Of a DNA stretch of 26,920 nt, positions 6,193 through 14,697 are shown one piece after another. The translations under genes and the position numbers were made by a program. This DNA is from MAG-120531 sp963934855 (GTDB lineage Bacteria > Bacteroidota > Bacteroidia > Flavobacteriales > Flavobacteriaceae): positions 1 to 26,920 of the forward strand of contig CAWWAC010000024.1 of assembly GCA_963934855.1 (NCBI GenBank). The letters run 5' to 3'. The notes beneath the pieces are model-generated. The model was not told where the DNA came from, did not search any database, and saw only the letters and a list, made by a program, of their open reading frames with translations. Numbering within the stretch: position 1 is the stretch's first letter; the number at the start of each line of letters is the position of its first letter.

Positions 6193-8565
6193 ATGAAAAA
6201 CTCAAAAAAACCAAGCTTTAAAAAAAGCGCCTTCAGCTTTCTTCTCCTATTAACTAGTCTACTTTTATGCTTCTACAGCTGTCAAAATAAAGGTCCAAAA
6301 ATTACATCTATCTCACTAATCGGGCTTCAAGAAAAGGTGCCAGACAGTGTAGACTTCACCTTTCATGTTAAACCCATACTCTCTGACCGTTGCTTTAAAT
6401 GCCATGGACCAGACAAAAACGCCATTGAAGGTGGTCTTTCGCTGCATACTGCAGCGGGGGCCTATATGGCCCTTGGCAAAGCCAAAGACCACCAGGCCAT
6501 AGTGCCTTTTAAGGTCACAGAAAGTTCTCTAATAGAGAGAATTAATAGCACAGAGGCCAATGTACAAATGCCACCACCTGAATCTAATTTAAGTCTGAGC
6601 GCATATGAAAAAAAAATTTTAGAAAAATGGATCGCCCAAGGAGCTGCTTATAAAGAGCATTGGGCTTTTATACCACCCACTCCCAAAACAGTTCCAAAAA
6701 TAGACACCAACTGGGGAACCAATGAGATTGACGCTTTTGTTTTGAGAAAGCTGTCACAAAAAGGTCTAAAACCCTCTGCAGCTGCAGACAAGGAGATACT
6801 TATTAGAAGGGTGTATTTAGACCTTACTGGCCTGCCTCCTAGCCCAGCAGAAACAAAAGCCTTTACCGCAAACTCAGACCCTGCCGCTTATTCTAAAATA
6901 GTAAACCGTCTTTTAAAAACAGATGACCACGCAGAACATATGACCGCAGAATGGCTCAGCATTGCACGCTATGCGGACACCCATGGCTACCAAGATGATT
7001 TTGAAAGGACCATGTGGCCCTGGAGAGACTGGGTTATTCATGCGTTTAAAGAAAATATGCCCTATGACACCTTTGTCACCTACCAGCTGGCGGGAGACCA
7101 AATGCCCAACCCCACACAAGAGCAATTACTGGCTACTGGCTTTAATAGGAATCACAAAATTACCTTTGAGGGAGGGGTAATTCCAGAGGAGTACAGAATA
7201 GAATACGTAGAAGACAGGACCAATACCTTTGGCACCGCCTTTTTAGGAATGACCCTTGAATGCGCCAGATGCCACGACCACAAATACGATCCCATCTCCC
7301 AAAAAAATCATTTTGAATTTTTTAGCTTTTTCAATAACTTAGATGAGAAGGGACTAGTCTCAGACAGAAATGAAGTGCCAGCCCCTACCATGATTATTAG
7401 TGAGGAAGATATGAATGGGGTACTTTCTTTTATTAACAATCAGCAAGTAGTGGGTATGGAGACTAAAAAGGAAATATCCGTAATGGTCATGAAAGACATG
7501 CCATCGCCCAGACAAACCTTTGTACTTAACAGAGGTGCATATGACCAGCCCTCAGAGGCCGTGTTCCCCAATACACCAGAAAAAATACTTCCCTTTCCCT
7601 CTGAGTACCCAAAAAATAGGTTGGGACTCTCTAAATGGCTTTTTCACAAGGACAACCCACTGACCGCAAGAGTGACAGTAAACAGGCTTTGGCAACGTTT
7701 TTTTGGAGAAGGACTGGTGGCTAGCAGCTATGATTTTGGAAACCAAGGGGAACCACCCACCCACCCAGAACTCTTGGATTATTTGGCTGTTAAATTTAGA
7801 AATGATGGCTGGGACCTCAACAAAATGATGGCCTTTATAGTAAATTCAGACACCTACAAACAAGAGAGTAAAATTACGCCAGAAGCCCTAGAGCTAGATC
7901 CTGAAAACAAGTGGTTGTCCAGAGCGCCCAGACTGAGAATGACTGCAGAAATGATTAGAGATCAGGCTTTGTCCGTGAGCGGCTTGTTAGTAAAAGAGCT
8001 AGGAGGACCTAGTGTGAAACCATATCAGCCAGAGGGGCTGTGGAAAGAAACTACTGGCGGCGGCGGCGGAAGTACAGCTAGCTATAAAGTAGGTAGTGGT
8101 TCAGATTTATACAGAAAAAGCATGTATACTTTCTGGAAAAGAACGGTCCCACCACCAAGCATGCTCACTTTTGACGCATCTAATAGAGATTTATGCAACG
8201 TAAAAAGACAAGAAACCAATACTCCACTTCAGGCGCTGGTGCTATTAAATGACCCTCAGATTATTGAAGCCTCCAGGCAGTTGGCTTTGCGGGCCCAAGG
8301 AAACACAGCTGGTCTTTCTGAGCAACTGGATTTTATGTTTATGGCTGCCACTGGAAGAACCCCAGACAAAAATACCCAAAAGCAATTAGAAGCCTTATAC
8401 AATGACATGTTACAACAGGTGCAAAATAAAGGGGTAAACCCTGAGGCTTATTTAAGTATAGGCAAAAAACAGTTAGAAAACTTTAAGGGAGATCCTGCTT
8501 TTACAGCACTATCCCTCACAGCTCACACCATATTTAACCTAGACCAAACCATTACCAGAAGCTAG
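6193..8565 (+). CDS. PSCyt1-PSCyt2-PSD1 (DUF1549/DUF1553) lipoprotein
   Basis: A 790-residue lipoprotein (hydrophobic 12-26, Cys30 in FYSC). Domains in order: PSCyt1 cytochrome-c-like (about 55-155) with CFKCH (67-71) and a possible distal Met126 in QMPPPE; PSCyt2/DUF1549 (about 175-385) with NEIDAFVLRKL, RVYLDLTGLPP, ARYADTHGYQDD, RPWRDW-like WPWRDW and CARCHDHKYDP (357-367), a second CxxCH that is a family hallmark; and PSD1/DUF1553 (about 475-735) with NPLTARVTVNRLWQRFFG, YTFWKRT and RQETNTPLQALVLLNDPQ. Such proteins are abundant in Planctomycetes and some marine Bacteroidota, nearly always beside a DUF1501 gene, as here (2 bases away). The reaction is not established. Covalent heme at CFKCH is likely from the motif but not proven. 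It is the first gene of the operon, directly behind the hairpin. Confidence 0.92.
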   Translation: MKNSKKPSFKKSAFSFLLLLTSLLLCFYSCQNKGPKITSISLIGLQEKVPDSVDFTFHVKPILSDRCFKCHGPDKNAIEGGLSLHTAAGAYMALGKAKDHQAIVPFKVTESSLIERINSTEANVQMPPPESNLSLSAYEKKILEKWIAQGAAYKEHWAFIPPTPKTVPKIDTNWGTNEIDAFVLRKLSQKGLKPSAAADKEILIRRVYLDLTGLPPSPAETKAFTANSDPAAYSKIVNRLLKTDDHAEHMTAEWLSIARYADTHGYQDDFERTMWPWRDWVIHAFKENMPYDTFVTYQLAGDQMPNPTQEQLLATGFNRNHKITFEGGVIPEEYRIEYVEDRTNTFGTAFLGMTLECARCHDHKYDPISQKNHFEFFSFFNNLDEKGLVSDRNEVPAPTMIISEEDMNGVLSFINNQQVVGMETKKEISVMVMKDMPSPRQTFVLNRGAYDQPSEAVFPNTPEKILPFPSEYPKNRLGLSKWLFHKDNPLTARVTVNRLWQRFFGEGLVASSYDFGNQGEPPTHPELLDYLAVKFRNDGWDLNKMMAFIVNSDTYKQESKITPEALELDPENKWLSRAPRLRMTAEMIRDQALSVSGLLVKELGGPSVKPYQPEGLWKETTGGGGGSTASYKVGSGSDLYRKSMYTFWKRTVPPPSMLTFDASNRDLCNVKRQETNTPLQALVLLNDPQIIEASRQLALRAQGNTAGLSEQLDFMFMAATGRTPDKNTQKQLEALYNDMLQQVQNKGVNPEAYLSIGKKQLENFKGDPAFTALSLTAHTIFNLDQTITRS

Positions 8566-8567
8566 TT

Positions 8568-10058
8568 ATGAGTGAAAAGAAAATTATTGAAGAGCGCTCC
8601 CTCCAGCTCAACAGAAGGTCTTTTTTAGGGAAAACTGCTCTAGGGCTTGGTGGCATAGGACTAGCATCTTTGCTAGGGACTCCTTATTTTAACAAAACCA
8701 AAAATGGGGTTATTACCTCTGCCACTCCAAGTACTGGGATGAAAGGGATTTTGGACGGTTTACACCATCCTGCTAAAATTAAAAGGGTTATTTATCTCTT
8801 TCAAAGCGGTGGGCCTTCACAATTAGAGCTTTTTGATTATAAGCCACTCCTCAATAAAAGGCGAGGAGAAGATTTGCCTGAATCTATTAGAAATGGGCAA
8901 AGACTAACTGGAATGACCTCTGGCCAAGATACTTTTCCTTTAGTAGGCTCCCAATTTGGCTTTAAACAGCACGGAAACAACCCTGCTTGGATTAGTGATC
9001 TCTTACCCTATACGGCTAAAGTGGCCGATGATATTTGTCTCATTAATTCCATGTATACCGAGGCCATTAATCATGACCCTGCAGTGACCTTTTTTCAAAC
9101 AGGTTCTCAGCAACCTGGCAGACCAAGTATTGGCTCCTGGCTCTCTTATGGTTTAGGAAGTGAAAATGAAAACCTTCCAGCTTTTACCGTACTACTCTCT
9201 AGGGGAACCGGAAGGCCAAACGGTCAACCTCTTTACACCCGATTATGGGGAAATGGGTTTTTGCATTCATTGCACCAAGGAGTGCAGTTTAGAGCTGCCA
9301 AGGATCCTGTGTTATATTTAAATGACCCAGATGGCATGAACAAAGCTACCAAAAGAAATATGCTAGACCACTTAGCTTCCTTAAATGAGTCTGGCTATGA
9401 AGATTTTGGAGATCCTGAAATTAAGAGTAGAATTTCTCAGTATGAAATGGCTTACAGAATGCAAACTTCTGTTCCAGACGTGATTAGCACAGAGAAGGAG
9501 CCAGATTATATTTATAAAATGTACGGTACAGATGCTAAAATTCCAGGCACTTTTGCAGCTAATTGTCTTCTAGCCAGAAGGCTTGCAGAGAAAGATGTGC
9601 GGTTTATTCAGCTCTATCATATGGGGTGGGACCAGCATGAAAATTTACCTGGGGCCATTTCTAAACAGGCAAAAGATGTAGACCAGGCTTCTGCGGCCCT
9701 AATTTCTGATCTTAAACAAAGAGGACTTTTAGAAGACACTCTAGTGGTTTGGGGAGGAGAGTTTGGGCGCACCAATTACTCACAAGGATTGCTCACAGAC
9801 ACTAATTATGGAAGGGACCACCACCCTAGATCATTTAGCATGTATATGGCTGGAGGGGGTATTAAACCAGGACTTTACGGTAAAACAGATGATTTTGGAT
9901 ACAACATTGTTGAGAACCCCGTACATGTTCATGATTTCCAAGCCACCATGCTACACCTACTTGGAATTGACCATGAAAAATTCACCTATAAACACCAGGG
10001 AAGACGTTTTAGACTCACAGATGTAGAAGGGAAAGTAATCCACAATATTTTAAGTTAA
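8568..10058 (+). CDS. DUF1501 protein, Tat-exported, alkaline-phosphatase/sulfatase-like
   Basis: A 496-residue protein with a twin-arginine signal (LNRRSFLGK, Arg16-Arg17, then a Gly/Leu-rich segment), so it is folded before export, consistent with a cytoplasmically loaded cofactor or metal. The DUF1501 body shows GGPSQLELFDYKP (about 81-93), INHDPAVTFFQTG, YHMGWDQHENL (about 350), VVWGGEFGRTN (about 393), GRDHHPRSFSMYMAGGG (about 415-430) and HDFQATMLHLLGIDHEKFT near the end. The Asp/His pattern recalls the alkaline phosphatase/sulfatase fold. I see no Cys/Ser-x-Pro-x-Arg formylglycine sulfatase motif, so a classic sulfatase mechanism is not supported. It is the usual partner of PSD1 proteins. 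Length is normal and there are no breaks. Confidence 0.92.
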   Translation: MSEKKIIEERSLQLNRRSFLGKTALGLGGIGLASLLGTPYFNKTKNGVITSATPSTGMKGILDGLHHPAKIKRVIYLFQSGGPSQLELFDYKPLLNKRRGEDLPESIRNGQRLTGMTSGQDTFPLVGSQFGFKQHGNNPAWISDLLPYTAKVADDICLINSMYTEAINHDPAVTFFQTGSQQPGRPSIGSWLSYGLGSENENLPAFTVLLSRGTGRPNGQPLYTRLWGNGFLHSLHQGVQFRAAKDPVLYLNDPDGMNKATKRNMLDHLASLNESGYEDFGDPEIKSRISQYEMAYRMQTSVPDVISTEKEPDYIYKMYGTDAKIPGTFAANCLLARRLAEKDVRFIQLYHMGWDQHENLPGAISKQAKDVDQASAALISDLKQRGLLEDTLVVWGGEFGRTNYSQGLLTDTNYGRDHHPRSFSMYMAGGGIKPGLYGKTDDFGYNIVENPVHVHDFQATMLHLLGIDHEKFTYKHQGRRFRLTDVEGKVIHNILS

Positions 10059-10066
10059 TAACAGCT

Positions 10067-11101
10067 ATGAATAGAAGTCATTTTATTAAAACCTCTGCAA
10101 TTGGTGCATTTGGAATGAGCCTTGGGTCTTGGAGTACCCTAGACTACAAGACAGTAAAAGAGGCTGTGATTGGCCACGGTAGCCACCGCTATAAAATAGA
10201 CTTAAACTGGGGCGCACTAAACCCCAACTATTACCCAGTAAATGACTGCCATGAAATGGTTCAAGACAAAAAAGGACATTTATACCTGCTAACCAACCAC
10301 ACTAAAAATAATATCCTTATTTATAATACCTCTGGCACACTAGTGGGCAGCTGGGGACATGAATATCCTGGAGCACACGGCTTAAGCATTCACGATGAAA
10401 ACGGTACTGAATTTTTATACATAGCAGACAACAATCGGCATGAACTTATTAAAACCACTCTTAGCGGACGTGTAATTCAGGTATTTCCCTTTCCTGCTAT
10501 TTCTGAAAAATACACAAAACCAGAAGAATACATTCCTACAGAAAGCTGTGTAGCACCCAATGGTGATGTCTATGTGGCAGATGGCTATGGGGCACAGTAT
10601 ATTTTACATTACAACGCAAAAGGAGAACTGCTTAATGTGTTTGGTGGGAGGGGCACAGAGAATGATCAATTTCAAAACGCCCATGGCATTTGCTTAGACA
10701 CTAGAAGCAAAACTCCTAGCCTACTCATTTCAGAAAGACAGGGTAATGAGCTAAAACGCTTTGACCTACAGGGAAATTATATGAGTAGCAGTGCGCTCCC
10801 TGGTGCTTATATATGCAGGCCCGTCATTCATAAGCAAGAAGTCTATTTGGCTACTATCTGGTCTGGGGACGGTGCAGCAGACAGTGGTTTTATTTCTATT
10901 TTAGACAAGGACAATCAATTAATTTCTGCTCCTGGAGGTGTTCCACCCGTCTATGGATCCGATAGAAAACTGGAGAAAATGAGGCAGGGCCTTCAGGTTT
11001 TTAAGCATCCACATGACGTGTGTATAGACCCAGATGACAACCTTTATGTAACCCAATGGAATGCAGGAAAAACTTATCCTATAAAACTTTTTAGGGTATG
11101 A
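10067..11101 (+). CDS. NHL-type beta-propeller protein, exported
   Basis: A 344-residue protein. The N-terminus (MNRSHFIKTSAIGAFG) looks like a Tat signal whose second Arg is Ser (AGT, one base from AGA), so export may be by Sec or weakened. The body consists of repeated blades: HEMVQDKKGHLYLLTNHTKN, IHDENGTEFLYIADNNRHEL, ESCVAPNGDVYVADGYGAQY, AHGICLDTRSKTPSLLISER and PHDVCIDPDDNLYVTQWNAG, typical of NHL/six-bladed propellers of the peptidylglycine-lyase-like type. Repeated His and Asp at blade edges could hold a metal, but no catalytic claim can be made. It starts 8 bases after the DUF1501 gene and overlaps the next gene by 4. Confidence 0.8.
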   Translation: MNRSHFIKTSAIGAFGMSLGSWSTLDYKTVKEAVIGHGSHRYKIDLNWGALNPNYYPVNDCHEMVQDKKGHLYLLTNHTKNNILIYNTSGTLVGSWGHEYPGAHGLSIHDENGTEFLYIADNNRHELIKTTLSGRVIQVFPFPAISEKYTKPEEYIPTESCVAPNGDVYVADGYGAQYILHYNAKGELLNVFGGRGTENDQFQNAHGICLDTRSKTPSLLISERQGNELKRFDLQGNYMSSSALPGAYICRPVIHKQEVYLATIWSGDGAADSGFISILDKDNQLISAPGGVPPVYGSDRKLEKMRQGLQVFKHPHDVCIDPDDNLYVTQWNAGKTYPIKLFRV

Positions 11102-11940
11102 TCTTTACTAGTAAAATTTTTAATAAAATCATGGGTAGTTGTCTTTTGATACTATTTATACAGGGCTGTAAAAAAGCTACACAAGGTTCTGAAGATTTTG
11201 ACGCCTACGCCCAGAACAGTCTATTCCAATTAGCTGCACCACTCTTAGAGGTTCAAAAAACACTCTTTAAGGACAGTACTCTATTATTTATAAAAGCGCC
11301 CTATCCTGGTGCTCAAGTATATTATGAATTAAATGACAGTACGGAAATTAGCCAGCAAAGTTACTTGTACTCAAAACCCATAGCTCTTTACACAAGCGTT
11401 AGTATCAGTGCAGTTGCCTTCCATAATGATTTTAAAAAAAGTGAGACCGTAACATCAGCTGTATTCAAAATCAAAAATACCTTAGAGGGTGTACTCATAA
11501 AAACCACACCACAGCCCCACCCTTCTTATGCAGGAAAAGGCCCTAATACCCTTATCGATTATTCTAAGGGTTCTCTTGCCTTTAGAAATAGCCCTGAATG
11601 GTTGGGCTTTGAAAGCCCAGAGGTGCTTATTAGCTTAAGCCTGCAAAAATCGGTTAAATTAGATCAAATCACTATAGGCACACTCATAGACCAAGACGCT
11701 TGGATCTTTGGACCCTCAGAGATAAAAGTCTACTCCAATGGACAGCTTTTAGCATTTGTGAAAATAACAGAGGCTGGTGTTTTACAAAAAAACCAATTAA
11801 AAAATATCCATATTAAACTCCCTCATAATAGCTATCAAAATTTTAATATACAGCTGCGCTCCGTGACTAAAATTCCAGAGGGACACCCTGGAAAAGGAAC
11901 CCAAGCTTGGTTGTTCTTAGACCAAATACTTTTAGATTAA
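11098..11940 (+). CDS. Lipoprotein with Fn3-associated and discoidin-like module
   Basis: A 280-residue lipoprotein (FIQGC, Cys24). Residues about 45-115 form an Fn3_assoc/chitobiase-C-terminal-like segment (LLFIKAPYPGAQVYYELND, then SVSISAVAFHND, then SETVTSAVFK). Residues about 125-280 look like a discoidin/F5-8-type-C-like sandwich (WLGFESPEVLISLSLQKSV, AWIFGPSEIKVYSNGQ, EGHPGKGTQAWLFLDQILLD). The same pair of segments recurs, diverged, at the C-terminus of the next gene product. Such domains usually bind sugars, but no ligand can be named. It starts within the ATGA overlap with the propeller gene, and its stop is one base before the next ATG. No catalytic motif is seen. Confidence 0.68.
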   Translation: MIFTSKIFNKIMGSCLLILFIQGCKKATQGSEDFDAYAQNSLFQLAAPLLEVQKTLFKDSTLLFIKAPYPGAQVYYELNDSTEISQQSYLYSKPIALYTSVSISAVAFHNDFKKSETVTSAVFKIKNTLEGVLIKTTPQPHPSYAGKGPNTLIDYSKGSLAFRNSPEWLGFESPEVLISLSLQKSVKLDQITIGTLIDQDAWIFGPSEIKVYSNGQLLAFVKITEAGVLQKNQLKNIHIKLPHNSYQNFNIQLRSVTKIPEGHPGKGTQAWLFLDQILLD

Positions 11941-11941
11941 T

Positions 11942-14062
11942 ATGCCAAACGCATTAACCATTACAGCCTCTTTATTAGCCGCACTGCTAATCTCTTTAGA
12001 AGTCTCTCTATCTACCTCTATTCTAGGTAATTTTCACCCTTTATTGGTACACCTACCTATTGGAATATTTCTATTTGGATTTGCCCTTGAGATTTATGTG
12101 CGTTTAAAAAAATATGTGCTCCCTTCATTTATTCAGGAATTTATCCTACTAATAGCAGCCTTTTTTGCGCTGCTTTCTATAGGGTCTGGGTTGGTTTTAG
12201 GTGAGGGTGGTGGTTATGAAGAGGCCGCTTTAAAACTTCATAGAAATATGGGAATAGCTTTTGGCATTGGTGCCAGTCTGCTCTATGTGCTTTTTAAAAA
12301 ACAAAGCAGCTGGTCCAGCAAGATCTATATGCCACTCTACTCTCTACTGGTGATTTTAATGAGCCTCACAGGTCACTATGGGGGAAATATGACTCATGGA
12401 GATGGTTTTTTATTTGGTACTCAAGAATCCCTCACTATGGCTAGAGTAGAAGACCTAGAACAAGCAATGGTTTATAACGACCTAGTGAAACCGCTATTAG
12501 AGGTTAAATGTGTTGGCTGTCACAGTGCCTCAAAAACCAAAGGCGGCCTGATTATGACCTCAAAAGAAATGCTGCTAAAAGGAGGAGAAAATGGCCCTAT
12601 TTTCAGTACCGTTACAGACCCTGTAGGAACCCTCATTACAAGAATTCACTTAGACCTTGTAGACAAGCTTCATATGCCACCAAAAAGCAAAGTACAGCTC
12701 TCTGATCAAGAAATAGCCCTGTTGGATTGGTGGATGGAAAATAACTTTTGCTTTGATTGCAAAGTGTCTGAGCTTCCAAAAGCCAAGAAAATATCTTTGG
12801 CCCTTTTAGCTTTCAAAAAAGATGACAGCCCCTTATTGGAATGGGGCAATGACTTAGACCCTGTACCAGCATCTTGGATTCAGGAACTCCTAAATAGCGG
12901 TATAAGTGTTTACCCTATTGCAGCAGACAATCCTTTGCTAATTGCCAATACAAGAGGCAGACAAAACCTTGGTGAATCTGACTTTAAACTACTAAAAAAA
13001 TATGCAGCCAATATTATTGAACTCAACCTCAGTAACTCCAATATGAATGACACTCTTGCCGTGTTTCTCCCTACATTTAAAAACCTCACTAAATTACAAA
13101 TATCTCACACAGACATTACAGACAGCAGCCTTCAATACATCGTAGATTTAAATTATTTAGGTTCTTTTAATGCCTTTAATACCACCCTTACAGCTAAGGC
13201 ATTAGAAAGTTTAGGAAATATGAAATCTCTTAAAAAAGCCTATTTAACAGACACTCAAATTGGCTTAAAAAAAATGAATGATTTTAGTCCAAAAAATCAG
13301 CAGTTGGTGCTGCAGTATATTTCAGAAGATGTATTTGCTCAGACAGCCATAGACCCTCCTACCATCATAACAGACACAGATTTCTTTAAAGATCAATTAG
13401 TGATCAGCCTGGCCTATGTATTTGACAATGCCAGTCTGTATTACACTCTAGATGGCAGTATTCCAGACACCACTAGCAACAAATACGCAAAACCATTTGT
13501 CATAAATAAAACCACTCAGCTCAAAGCAGTTACCTATATGGATGGATGGGGGTTAAGTGAACTTGCAGTTGCTGACTTTAAAAAATCTGCACTGTACTAC
13601 AAAGACATTCAGTTACTTGCCTTACCTAATGAAAAATATGCAGCTAATGGGGGTAAATCATTGGTAGACCTCAAAAGGGGGAGCACTAACTTTGTGGATG
13701 GTATGTGGCTTGGTTTTGAGGGCGTTCACTCTGGTGTTCAGATGAGCTTGCAAAAAAAAGAAAGTATACATTCTGTATCAGTAGGAGCACTTTCTGCCCC
13801 TGCCAGCTGGATTTTCTTTCCAGCAGCTATAGAAGTGTACAGCGCTGCAGACGGCAAAAACTATCAACTCATTAGTAAAAAATCATTTGCACCTATAGAT
13901 CCCACTAATGAACTCAGTAAAAAATTCTTTGATATTTCTATTCCTGAAACACAGACACAGTATCTAAAAATAGTCATTAAAAGTCCCCTTACTAATCCAG
14001 ACTGGCACCCAAACCCTGGAGGGAAAAGTTGGCTATTCATAGATGAGATTATAATAGAGTAA
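11942..14062 (+). CDS. DUF2231 membrane protein fused to PSCyt1 cytochrome domain, LRR and discoidin-like module
   Basis: A 706-residue multidomain protein. (1) Residues 1-155: about four to five membrane segments of DUF2231 type, with NFHPLLVHLPIG (His32, His37), LHRNMG (His100) and GHYGGNMTHG (His145, His152), any of which might bind heme b. (2) Residues 175-270: PSCyt1 with CVGCH (190-194) and HMPPKSK (Met245), then an odd CFDC pair (270-273). (3) About 345-445: leucine-rich repeats (IIELNLSNSNMND, LTKLQISHTDITD, LKKAYLTDTQI). (4) About 465-545: Fn3_assoc. (5) About 555-706: discoidin-like (MWLGFEGVHSGVQMSLQKKE, ASWIFFPAAIEVYS, PNPGGKSWLFIDEIIIE). The order suggests an inner-membrane electron-transfer anchor with a long periplasmic arm. 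It is the last gene of the block; no clear terminator follows. Confidence 0.82.
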   Translation: MPNALTITASLLAALLISLEVSLSTSILGNFHPLLVHLPIGIFLFGFALEIYVRLKKYVLPSFIQEFILLIAAFFALLSIGSGLVLGEGGGYEEAALKLHRNMGIAFGIGASLLYVLFKKQSSWSSKIYMPLYSLLVILMSLTGHYGGNMTHGDGFLFGTQESLTMARVEDLEQAMVYNDLVKPLLEVKCVGCHSASKTKGGLIMTSKEMLLKGGENGPIFSTVTDPVGTLITRIHLDLVDKLHMPPKSKVQLSDQEIALLDWWMENNFCFDCKVSELPKAKKISLALLAFKKDDSPLLEWGNDLDPVPASWIQELLNSGISVYPIAADNPLLIANTRGRQNLGESDFKLLKKYAANIIELNLSNSNMNDTLAVFLPTFKNLTKLQISHTDITDSSLQYIVDLNYLGSFNAFNTTLTAKALESLGNMKSLKKAYLTDTQIGLKKMNDFSPKNQQLVLQYISEDVFAQTAIDPPTIITDTDFFKDQLVISLAYVFDNASLYYTLDGSIPDTTSNKYAKPFVINKTTQLKAVTYMDGWGLSELAVADFKKSALYYKDIQLLALPNEKYAANGGKSLVDLKRGSTNFVDGMWLGFEGVHSGVQMSLQKKESIHSVSVGALSAPASWIFFPAAIEVYSAADGKNYQLISKKSFAPIDPTNELSKKFFDISIPETQTQYLKIVIKSPLTNPDWHPNPGGKSWLFIDEIIIE

Positions 14063-14072
14063 ACAGGGCTGA

Positions 14073-14086
14073 GTAACATATGTTAC
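14073..14086. promoter_or_regulatory. Perfect 14-bp palindrome, possible Crp/Fnr-type operator
   Basis: GTAACATATGTTAC is a perfect palindrome. Its centre (14079.5) lies about 40-42 bases before the predicted RNA start of the YeeE pair, which is the class II activator position. In many bacteria YeeE/YedE genes sit with a Crp/Fnr or ArsR regulator; no such gene is in this window. Confidence 0.5.
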
Positions 14087-14107
14087 AATTTAAAAGGATT
14101 TAAGTGT

Positions 14108-14115
14108 TATTTTTG
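14108..14115 (+). promoter_or_regulatory. Bacteroidota -7 promoter element of the YeeE/YedE pair
   Basis: TATTTTTG matches TAnnTTTG exactly, 13 bases before the ATG at 14129. No TTG lies at the -33 position, as might be expected of an activator-dependent promoter. The predicted RNA start near 14119-14121 gives a very short leader. Confidence 0.5.
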
Positions 14116-14128
14116 AAAAAAATATACA

Positions 14129-14686
14129 ATGTCTTTTATTTTAGATCCCTGGCCCTGGTATGTATCTGGCCCTTTGTTTGCAATTGTTATGCTAAGTCTG
14201 ATCCTTTTTGGTAAAAATTTTGGTATGTCTTCTAACCTCAGAACCTTGTGTGCCATAGGTGGTGCAGGAAAATGGTCAGACTTCTTTAAATTTGACTTTA
14301 AAGCTCAAAAATGGAACTTGGTAGTGGTTTTAGGAGCTGTAATAGGTGGTTATATAGGCAGCCATTTCCTACAAAACCAACCAAATATTAATATAAGCGC
14401 TGCCACCATAAGTACCCTTCAAGAAATGGGATTTAAAAATCCCGGAGCCCAAATACTCCCCCCTGAACTCTTTAGCTGGAGCGCCCTTTCAGACCCAAAA
14501 ATATTAGGCATCCTTATCCTAGGTGGTTTCTTGGTTGGTTTTGGAACCCGCTACGCAGGTGGCTGTACGTCCGGCCATGCTATTAGTGGTTTAAGCAACT
14601 TACAAATTCCCTCCTTGGTAGCAGTTATTGGCTTTTTTATAGGCGGTCTGCTTATGACCCATTTAATCTTTCCCTTACTTTTCTAA
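14129..14686 (+). CDS. YeeE/YedE-family sulfur-compound transporter, first subunit
   Basis: A 185-residue inner-membrane protein of the YeeE/YedE (DUF395) family with about four to five hydrophobic segments (15-30, 64-82, 124-140, 163-183) and the family signature RYAGGCTSGH, Cys146. In studied members the conserved Cys residues relay thiosulfate or a related sulfur species through the membrane. A second Cys (41) follows SSNLRTL, also typical. Full-length family members are about twice this size; here the two halves are separate genes 11 bases apart, the usual Bacteroidota arrangement. An upstream palindrome and -7 element suggest its own regulated promoter, so it is probably not part of the DUF1501 block. 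Confidence 0.88.
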   Translation: MSFILDPWPWYVSGPLFAIVMLSLILFGKNFGMSSNLRTLCAIGGAGKWSDFFKFDFKAQKWNLVVVLGAVIGGYIGSHFLQNQPNINISAATISTLQEMGFKNPGAQILPPELFSWSALSDPKILGILILGGFLVGFGTRYAGGCTSGHAISGLSNLQIPSLVAVIGFFIGGLLMTHLIFPLLF

Positions 14687-14697
14687 GAAACAAACAT

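Noticed and set aside
8058..8072. GGC repeat tract in the PSD1 gene as a phase-variable repeat
   Set aside because: Only four repeat units of a triplet coding for Gly; length changes would not shift the frame.
8568..10058. DUF1501 gene as a classic formylglycine sulfatase
   Set aside because: No C/S-x-P-x-R activation motif is visible; only the general phosphatase/sulfatase-like Asp/His pattern is present.
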